Shown here: piece by piece, positions 15,305 through 20,772 of the stretch
Layout of the letters: the number at the start of each line of letters is the position of its first letter
Position numbering within the stretch: the first letter of the stretch is position 1
Assembly (NCBI GenBank): GCA_963560005.1
Contig: CAUWNG010000033.1
Location: 1 to 20,772, forward strand
DNA: 20,772 bases
Source of the DNA: CAG-273 sp963560005
GTDB lineage: Bacteria > Bacillota > Clostridia > TANB77 > CAG-508
Reading direction: 5' to 3'
The notes under the pieces: model-generated
Told to the model about the DNA's origin: nothing
The model's input: only the letters and a program-made list of their open reading frames with translations
Database searches by the model: none
Translations under genes and position numbers: made by a program

Positions 15305-15733
15305 ATGGCAGAAAAAGAAATTGGAAACATTATAAAATTGCAAATACCTGCAGGTAAAGCTACACCAGCTCCACCAGTAGGACCAGCATTAGGTGCAAGT
15401 GGTGTAAATATTATGCAATTTGTTAAAGAATTTAATGATAGAACAGCAAACCAAGCTGGATTAATTATACCAGTAGTTATTACTGTATATAAGGACAAAT
15501 CATTTGAATTTATAACAAAAGAGCCACCAATGGCAGTATTAATAAAAAAATCTGCTAAAATCGAAAAAGGTTCAGGAAAACCTAATAGAGATAAAGTTGC
15601 AACTATAACAAAGACACAAATTGAAGAAATTGCTAAACAAAAAATGCCAGACTTAAATGCTACATCTTTAGAAGCAGCAATGAGTATGGTAGCTGGAACA
15701 GCAAGATCAATGGGTGTTATAGTAAAAGATTAA
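15305..15733 (+). CDS. rplK: 50S ribosomal protein L11
   Basis: L11 forms the base of the GTPase-associated centre on 23S rRNA and takes part in factor binding and the stringent response. The 142-aa protein has the Pro-rich N-terminal domain (IKLQIPAGKATPAPPVGPALG, then GVNIMQFVKEFNDRT) and the RNA-binding C-terminal domain ending GTARSMGVIV. Length is normal. GGAGGTG (15290-15296) is eight bases before the ATG. It is followed 46 bases later by rplA, as expected for the L11-L1 pair. Confidence 0.98.
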   Translation: MAEKEIGNIIKLQIPAGKATPAPPVGPALGASGVNIMQFVKEFNDRTANQAGLIIPVVITVYKDKSFEFITKEPPMAVLIKKSAKIEKGSGKPNRDKVATITKTQIEEIAKQKMPDLNATSLEAAMSMVAGTARSMGVIVKD

Positions 15734-15779
15734 TTAAAAATTGGGAGAGTATAACTCGTTAGAACCAAAGGAGGTAAAT

Positions 15780-16463
15780 ATGAAAAGAGGAAAAAGATAT
15801 CAAGAAGCTGAAAAGCTAATAGATAGAAAAAAATCTTATGCTGTAAAAGAAGCATTAGATTTAATTGAAAAAATGCCTAAAACAAAATTTGATGAAACAG
15901 TTGAATTACATGTTAAGTTAGGAGTAGATTCAAAACAAGCTGATCAACAAGTAAGAGGTACAACTGTACTTCCAAACGGAACAGGAAAAACTCTTAGAGT
16001 TTTAGTTTTTGCAAAAGGACCAAAAGCAGAAGAAGCTACAAAAGCTGGAGCTGATTTTGTAGGAGCAGAGGAATTAATACCTAAAATAGAAAAAGAAAAT
16101 TGGTTTGATTATGATGTAATTGTAGCTACACCAGATATGATGGGAGTAGTTGGTAGATTAGGAAAAGTATTAGGACCAAAAGGATTAATGCCTAATCCAA
16201 AATCAGGAACAGTAACAATGGATGTTACAAAAGCAATAAATGAAATTAAATCAGGAAAAGTAGAATATAGATTAGACAAAAACAATATAATTCACTTAGG
16301 TTTTGGAAAAGTATCATTTGGTACAGATAAATTAGTAGAAAATTTTAATACTATAATGAATGCTATTATAAAAGCAAAACCAGCAGCAGCTAAAGGACAA
16401 TATATTAAAAGTGTAGCTATATCTACTACAATGGGTCCAAGTATGTATATTGACCAAAAATAA
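15780..16463 (+). CDS. rplA: 50S ribosomal protein L1
   Basis: L1 forms the mobile L1 stalk that guides E-site tRNA, and in many bacteria it represses its own operon by binding the message. The 227-aa protein has the standard pattern: KRGKRYQEAEKLID start, TVELHVKLGVDSKQADQQVRGTTVLPNGTGK, the GRLGKVLGPKGLMPNPKSGTVT signature, and the TTMGPSMYID end. Start 15780 is chosen because AAAGGAGG (15767-15774) lies five bases upstream. A longer TTG-started frame at 15741 would run through that site. The L10 leader follows directly. Confidence 0.98.
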   Translation: MKRGKRYQEAEKLIDRKKSYAVKEALDLIEKMPKTKFDETVELHVKLGVDSKQADQQVRGTTVLPNGTGKTLRVLVFAKGPKAEEATKAGADFVGAEELIPKIEKENWFDYDVIVATPDMMGVVGRLGKVLGPKGLMPNPKSGTVTMDVTKAINEIKSGKVEYRLDKNNIIHLGFGKVSFGTDKLVENFNTIMNAIIKAKPAAAKGQYIKSVAISTTMGPSMYIDQK

Positions 16464-16476
16464 ATATATAATATAT

Positions 16477-16577
16477 CGCCAAAGACAGTAAGCATAAAAT
16501 TAAGTCTTACCGAGGTAATATGAAGTTCGGATTATCCAATTAATATTACCTTGTGGTGATTTAATTGGATTTTATTA
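16477..16577 (+). promoter_or_regulatory. Ribosomal protein L10 leader with attenuator
   Basis: The segment CGCCAAAGACAGTAAGC and later GTCTTACCGAGGTAA match the conserved core of the L10 leader RNA, where L10 (with L7/L12) binds its own message. CGAGGTAATAT (16511-16521) can pair over 11 bp (one G-U) with ATATTACCTTG (16543-16553). The competing hairpin pairs TCCAATTAA (16535-16543) with TTAATTGGA (16561-16569), with ATTACC/GGTGAT inside, and then TTTTATTAT. The two folds exclude each other, so L10 binding should shift the balance to termination upstream of rplJ. An AT-rich TATAAT (16467-16472) just upstream lacks a well-placed -35, so most transcripts probably come through from rplA. Confidence 0.88.
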
Positions 16578-16632
16578 TGGATAAAATAAGGTCTTATGAT
16601 CCTTAAAAAAATTTTTGGGAGGTGAAAATTAA

Positions 16633-17133
16633 ATGGCAAGCGAATCAATATTAAAACAAAAAAAGGAAGTTATAAATTCTGTAGCAGAAGAACTAAAGAG
16701 TGCAAAAGTAATTATTTTAACAGATTATAGAGGAATAAATGTAGCAGATGTTACAAAATTAAGAGCAGATTTAAGAAATGTTAATAGTGATTACAAAGTT
16801 ATAAAAAACAATATCATAAAAAGAGCATTAAATGCTAATGGTGAGAATGGTTTAGATGAAATTTTAGAAGGACCAACAGCTGTAATTACATCAGAAGGAG
16901 ATTATTCAGAACCTTTAAAAATAGTATATAATTACTCAAAAGCAAATGAGTTCTATAAAATAAAAGGTGGAATTATAGATGGAAAAGTTATTCCACTAGA
17001 AGAATTAATTGCTTTAGCAAAATTACCATCAAGACAAGAACTTCTTGCAAAACTTGCTGGTGCATTGCTTGGAAATATTACAAAACTTGCAGTTGCATTA
17101 GATCAAGTTAAAGTTCAAAAAGAAAATGCTTAA
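16633..17133 (+). CDS. rplJ: 50S ribosomal protein L10
   Basis: L10 anchors the L7/L12 dimers to the ribosomal stalk. The 166-aa protein shows the usual features: KKEVINSVAEELKSAKVIILTDYRGINVADVTKLRADLR at the start, IKNNIIKRAL, GPTAVI and the C-terminal helix (ALLGNITKLAVALDQVKVQKE) that binds L7/L12 dimers. GGGAGGTG (16617-16624) precedes the ATG by eight bases. It lies directly after the L10 leader, so L10 probably represses its own synthesis. rplL follows after 80 bases. Confidence 0.98.
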   Translation: MASESILKQKKEVINSVAEELKSAKVIILTDYRGINVADVTKLRADLRNVNSDYKVIKNNIIKRALNANGENGLDEILEGPTAVITSEGDYSEPLKIVYNYSKANEFYKIKGGIIDGKVIPLEELIALAKLPSRQELLAKLAGALLGNITKLAVALDQVKVQKENA

Positions 17134-17160
17134 ATTAAATAAAAAAATTTATTACTAAAA

Positions 17161-17180
17161 TGCAAACTGCCAGGTTTGCA
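17161..17180 (+). repeat. Small hairpin between rplJ and rplL
   Basis: TGCAAAC (17161-17167) pairs with GTTTGCA (17174-17180) around six bases. There is no T run. It may affect processing or the higher translation of L7/L12 relative to L10, but this is only suggested by position. Confidence 0.4.
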
Positions 17181-17213
17181 AATAGAAAATTAGATTATAG
17201 GAGGATTTAAAAA

Positions 17214-17576
17214 ATGGCAAAAATTGATGAATTATTAGAGACTATAGACAGCTTAACAGTAGCTGAATTAGCAGAATTAGTAAAAGGTATAGAAGAAAAA
17301 TATGGAGTATCTGCAGCAGCAGTAGCAGCACCAGTAGCTGGAGGAGCAGCTGCAGCTGAAGAAAAAACTTCTTTTAATGTAGTATTAAAAGAAGCAGGAG
17401 CAAACAAAATCCAAGTAATAAAAGTAGTTAGAGATGCTACAGGATTAGGATTAAAAGAAGCTAAAGAATTAGTTGATGGAGCTCCAAAAACAGTTAAAGA
17501 AAATGTAAAGAAAGAAGAAGCAGAAGAATTAAAAGCTAAATTTACAGAAGTAGGAGCAGTTATAGAATTACAATAA
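17214..17576 (+). CDS. rplL: 50S ribosomal protein L7/L12
   Basis: L7/L12 is the multicopy acidic stalk protein that recruits translational GTPases. The 120-aa protein has the N-terminal dimerisation domain (about 1-32, IDSLTVAELAELVKGIEEKYG), an Ala/Val/Gly hinge (about 33-50), and the factor-binding C-terminal domain (EKTSFNVVLKEAGANKIQVI, then KVVRDATGLGLKEAKELVDGAPK). AGGAGG lies about nine bases before the ATG. It ends the ribosomal operon: a very strong terminator follows within ten bases, and rpoB, its usual next neighbour, is absent. Confidence 0.98.
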   Translation: MAKIDELLETIDSLTVAELAELVKGIEEKYGVSAAAVAAPVAGGAAAAEEKTSFNVVLKEAGANKIQVIKVVRDATGLGLKEAKELVDGAPKTVKENVKKEEAEELKAKFTEVGAVIELQ

Positions 17577-17582
17577 TTAAAT

Positions 17583-17624
17583 AAAAAAATCCAATATAAT
17601 TTTAAAATTATATTGGATTTTTTT
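17583..17624 (+). terminator. Strong terminator after rplL
   Basis: A 42-base perfect palindrome is centred between 17603 and 17604. The left arm contains ATCCAATATAATTTT, the right arm is its exact complement, and A and T runs flank the stem. It starts seven bases after the rplL stop and should end transcription efficiently, on either strand. Confidence 0.92.
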
Positions 17625-17663
17625 ATTTAAATGCTTATTTATGTGAATTTTTTCTCTGTTTAA

Positions 17664-17692
17664 TTGACTTTTTATGTAATTAATTATATACT
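17664..17692 (+). promoter_or_regulatory. Strong promoter of the NlpC/P60-comEC unit
   Basis: TTGACT (17664-17669) and TATACT (17687-17692), each five of six matches, are separated by 17 bases. The predicted start near 17699 lies about 30 bases before the chosen ATG, which argues against longer frames beginning at 17664. Confidence 0.75.
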
Positions 17693-17729
17693 ATTGTCGT
17701 ATATTATAAAAAGGAGCGATTTTTCTAAA

Positions 17730-19115
17730 ATGAAAATTTTAAAAACATTATTTTTAACATTAGTAATAACTGCATTATTCTTAGGAATGAATTCTATAAT
17801 AGTTAAAGCTACAACAATGTTAGAAATAACAGCAGAAACTTTAAACATAAGAAAAAGCCCTTCAGCTGATGGAGATATTATAGCAATGATTTCAGAAGGT
17901 GTTGAATGTGAACTTATAGAGAAAACTAATGAAGATTGGTATAAAATTAAGTATGAAAAATATACAGGATATGTTAGTAGTGAATATGTAAAAGTATTAG
18001 GTGAAGAAAATAATTTTGATGAGCAGAATAATAATTCAGAACTAAATGTGCAATCACAAACAGAGCAAAATAATAGTAAAGATAATGAACAAACAAGTAC
18101 TGACAATAAAGAACAAGCAAATACACATCAAGATAATAAAGAAAACGAAAAAATACATAAAGATGAACTATCAATAGTTTATAAGGAGTTAAAAAAAGAT
18201 TTTAAAGTAAAATTATTGCCACTTATAAATTCAACAGATATAGATAACATAAGAAAAGGTACAAAAGTAATTTTTATTACAGAATTAAGTGGTTGGTCTT
18301 ATATTCAAACTGATGAAATAAGTGGATGGGTTAGAAGTGATATATTAAAAGATACTACAAATAAAGTTGACGATAATAATTCAATTAATAATAATAACAA
18401 TGAAAATACTGATAATAGACCTCAAAATAATAATTTTGGGTCCAAAGAAGCATATATTAGTGAAGAGTTAGTAAATGTAAGAAAAGGTGCAGGAACTGAT
18501 TATGATATTATAAAAGTATTGGAGTTAAATACCAAAATAACAATTATTGAAGAAGATAATAGTTGGTATAAAATAAAATCTGGAGATGATATTGGTTATG
18601 TATCTAAAGATTATATAGCAGATAAACCAAAGACTACATCAAGAGGAAGTATAGATAGAAAAAATAATGTTACTAATAAAAAAGATAGTAATTCTAAAGA
18701 GGACGAATATGACAAAACATTAACAGAAACTTGTAATAATAAAGGTAATGAAGTGGTAGAATACGCAAAAAAGTTTTTGGATTGTAAATATGTCTATGGA
18801 GGAGAAAGTCCAAGTGGATTTGATTGTTCTGGTTTTACAATGTATGTATATGAAAATTTTGGAATAAATCTTCCACATGGTGCAACATCTCAATCTAAAT
18901 ATTCAGGAGCAAAAAAGGTAAAAGAAAGTGAATTAAAACCTGGAGATATAGTATTTTTAACAGATTATGAAACAGGAGTTGGTATAGGACATTGTGGAAT
19001 TTATGTTGGAGATAGAAATTTTATACATGCTTCTACAACGACATATAGTGTAATAATTTCTAATTTAGATACAACTTATGCTGATAGATTTTATTCTGCA
19101 GTAAGATTATTTTAA
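17730..19115 (+). CDS. Exported SH3-repeat NlpC/P60 peptidoglycan hydrolase
   Basis: This 461-aa exported wall enzyme begins with a signal peptide (MKILKTLFLTLVITALFLG, likely cut after VKA). Three bacterial SH3 domains follow: about 30-85 (ETLNIRKSPSADGDII, GYVSSEYVK), about 150-210 (a diverged copy with the GWVRSDIL end) and about 248-305 (ELVNVRKGAGTDYDII, GYVSKDYI). They are joined by Asn/Gln/Glu-rich linkers. The C-terminal NlpC/P60 domain (about 345-461) has catalytic Cys366 in FDCSGF, His421 in GHCGIYVGD and a third polar residue near His433, so it should cleave peptide stems of peptidoglycan, with SH3 domains binding the wall. The ATG at 17730 is preferred: AAGGAG (17711-17716) precedes it by 13 bases and it begins the signal peptide. 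comEC follows after 27 bases. Confidence 0.92.
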   Translation: MKILKTLFLTLVITALFLGMNSIIVKATTMLEITAETLNIRKSPSADGDIIAMISEGVECELIEKTNEDWYKIKYEKYTGYVSSEYVKVLGEENNFDEQNNNSELNVQSQTEQNNSKDNEQTSTDNKEQANTHQDNKENEKIHKDELSIVYKELKKDFKVKLLPLINSTDIDNIRKGTKVIFITELSGWSYIQTDEISGWVRSDILKDTTNKVDDNNSINNNNNENTDNRPQNNNFGSKEAYISEELVNVRKGAGTDYDIIKVLELNTKITIIEEDNSWYKIKSGDDIGYVSKDYIADKPKTTSRGSIDRKNNVTNKKDSNSKEDEYDKTLTETCNNKGNEVVEYAKKFLDCKYVYGGESPSGFDCSGFTMYVYENFGINLPHGATSQSKYSGAKKVKESELKPGDIVFLTDYETGVGIGHCGIYVGDRNFIHASTTTYSVIISNLDTTYADRFYSAVRLF

Positions 19116-19142
19116 TAATAGGGGCCAAGAAAGGAATTGTAA

Positions 19143-20772
19143 ATGTTAATAAAAAGACCAGTTATATTGGTATCTATTGGCTCAATATTAGGAATATTAA
19201 TGGGGATATACATACAAAGTATATTCCCATTTTTAATTATAATTATTTTAATTCTTATTACTATAATATTTATTTTTTTCTATAAATATAAATATTGGAT
19301 AATCTTATTAGTTTTTTGTTTGTTGTTTGGATGTTATACTTTGATTTTGGAAAGGAATTATGAGAACAAATATAATAACTATGTAAATAATAAAATTAAA
19401 GTAATAGGAACGGTTATATCTGAAAAAGAGGAAAAAGAATATAGAGATGAATATAAAATTAGAGTAAAATCTATAAATGGAAGTTTAAAATTTGAAGGAG
19501 ATAAGTTATTATTAAATATAAATAAAGATTTACAATTAGAATATGGTGATGTTATACAATTTATTGCGGATTATACAGAACCTACAAAATCCAGAAATTA
19601 TAAAGGATTTGATTATAAGAACTATTTAAAAACTAAAGGAATTTATGCAAGTATAAAATGCGATAGTAAAGATGTAAATATAATAAAAAAGAATGATATT
19701 AGTTTAATTGATGGAATAATTTTTAAAATCAATAAAGAAGTAGAAAATAAATTAGAAATATTATTTCCAGAAAATACAAGAGGTTTACTATTAGGGATTT
19801 TGCTTGGAAATACAAAAAATATAACAGAAGATTTAGAACAGAATTTTAGAGATAGTAATTTATCACATACATTGGCTGTTTCAGGGTCTCATGTTACATA
19901 TATAATTATAGGAGTATCACGGATTATTAGGAAATTTAAAAATTGGCAATAAATTTTCAAAAATATCTACTATATTTCTTTTAATATTTTTTATGCTATT
20001 AACAGGAGCAACTGCATCAGTAGTAAGAGCTTGCATAATGTCTATATTAGAATTAATTTCATTTTTGTTTTATAGAAAATCAGATGTATATAATAATTTA
20101 GCTATATCTAGTTTTATTATTCTAACTTTAAATCCTTATAATATTTTTGATATGGGTTTTTTACTTTCTTATGGTGGAACAGTGGGAATTATTTTATTTA
20201 GTGATAAATTATCTAAAAAGTATTCCATTAAAAATAAAATATTAAACTATATAAAAGAAATGTTTTTTGTATGTATATCTGCCAATATAATAATTATTCC
20301 AATAATAATGTATAATTTTAATACACTTTCTTTAACATTTTTTATTTCAAATATTTTAGTTTCTCCAATTATGGGTCTAATAGTTCTTTTGGGATTTATA
20401 CAGATTTTTTTATCTATTATTAGCACTAATTTAGCATATCTATTATCGCTTTTTTTGAATCCATTGTTAGAAGTATTTATATTTATAGCAGAGTTTACGT
20501 CTAAATTACCATTATCTAAAATATTAATTCCAACACCCAATATAATTCTTATTATTGTATATTATGTAATAGTGTTTTTTTGGTATATAACAAGAATATA
20601 TCACCTTAAATCGTACGAGCAAAGTGATGACATTTATTTCAATGTTAATACAGAGATTGAACATAAGAAATGCATTTCTTATAGCAAAATAAAATTTAGA
20701 AGAATAATAGTTGGTTTAATAATATTAATTTTAGTATTTAATTTGTTAAATATATTACCTAAAGATTTAAGA
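19143..20772 (+). CDS. comEC: ComEC/Rec2 DNA-uptake channel, +1 frameshift and 3' truncated by window
   Basis: ComEC forms the membrane channel that takes in single-stranded DNA during transformation. The first frame (19143-19952) has membrane segments near the N-terminus (about 8-70), the OB-like DUF4131 region (KVIGTVISEKEEKEYRDEYKIRV, ending YGDVIQFIADY, then KGFDYKNYLKTKGIYASI), and the start of the competence domain with LLLGILLGNT and SHTLAVSGSHVTYIII. It then meets CGG and stops nine codons later. Skipping C19920 restores GLLGNLKIGNKF, FMLLTGATASVVRACIMS and FDMGFLLSYGGTVGIILF, core ComEC motifs, and the frame stays open for 284 codons to the window end. The metallo-beta-lactamase domain is not reached. 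AAAGGA (19130-19135) is seven bases before the ATG. It is probably co-transcribed with the NlpC/P60 gene. Confidence 0.85.
19917..19923 (+). other. +1 frameshift site TCA-C-GGA in comEC
   Basis: The zero frame reads GGA GTA TCA CGG ATT ATT AGG and stops at TAA (19950-19952). Skipping C19920 gives TCA GGA TTA TTA GGA, the conserved ComEC continuation. An AGGAG stretch (19910-19914) lies two bases before TCA, recalling the Shine-Dalgarno-like stimulator in prfB +1 frameshifting. The heptamer is identical to that in the coupling ATPase. Confidence 0.75.

Noticed and set aside
16450..16477. A separate promoter for rplJL (TTGACC with TATATC, 16-base spacing)
   Set aside because: The boxes are imperfect and lie within the rplA end; read-through from rplA is sufficient, so it is not listed.
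1..20772. CRISPR arrays, tRNA genes, insertion sequences
   Set aside because: I saw no regularly spaced repeats, no cloverleaf with a GTTCRANYC arm in the gaps, and no transposase or terminal inverted repeats.
1..20772. TGA read as Trp (code 4)
   Set aside because: No intact gene contains in-frame TGA and Trp is always TGG, so there is no support for it, although TGA is not used as a stop by the intact genes either.

Overview
The window is about 20.8 kb of very AT-rich DNA. The Shine-Dalgarno sites are strong AGGAGG types, the promoters look sigma-A-like, Arg is mostly AGA, and every intact gene stops with TAA or TAG. Together with an L10 leader, an HU gene, a SpoVB/MurJ-type flippase and an SH3-NlpC/P60 wall hydrolase, this points to a low-GC Bacillota, most likely an uncultured Clostridia-like lineage. 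The genus cannot be named from the sequence. Standard code 11 fits, since Trp is always TGG.

Layout: (1) The window opens inside the 3' end of a 5S rRNA (1-52), followed by an unrecognised 279-aa protein and a flavin-reductase-like protein. (2) rpsB-tsf (1745-3488) has a promoter buried in the upstream terminator, a candidate attenuator in its leader and a second terminator between the two genes. (3) An operon holds a GT-C-like multi-pass membrane protein and two pseudouridine synthases, RluD-type and RluB/RsuA-type (3590-6942). (4) A small DNA-transfer-like island (7003-10453) has a replication-relaxation-like winged-helix protein converging on a VirD4/TraG-like coupling ATPase. (5) A SpoVB/MurJ-like flippase and HU follow (10626-12659). 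(6) A P-loop kinase-like gene and a HAD phosphatase-like gene form a pair (12822-13961). (7) rpmG-secE-nusG-rplK-rplA-[L10 leader]-rplJ-rplL (14113-17576) ends at a strong terminator instead of running into rpoB. (8) An exported SH3x3-NlpC/P60 protein is followed by comEC, which runs off the window end.

The most striking observation joins the two DNA-translocation genes. Both the coupling ATPase (minus strand, 9778-9784) and comEC (plus strand, 19917-19923) are broken by one extra base, and both breaks fall in the same heptamer, TCA-C-GGA. In each, the zero frame meets an in-frame CGG codon after TCA, and skipping the C restores a long conserved reading frame: a perfect Walker A (GVSGSGKTT) in the ATPase and the ComEC channel domain in the other. 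By eye, CGG appears in frame only once elsewhere in about 6,250 codons. This suggests programmed or hungry-codon +1 frameshifting at UCA-CGG-A. Coincident mutation or sequence error remains possible.

The ribosomal and translation genes also show layered transcription attenuation: a terminator in the rpsB leader, one between rpsB and tsf, and an L10 leader with mutually exclusive 11-bp antiterminator and terminator stems.
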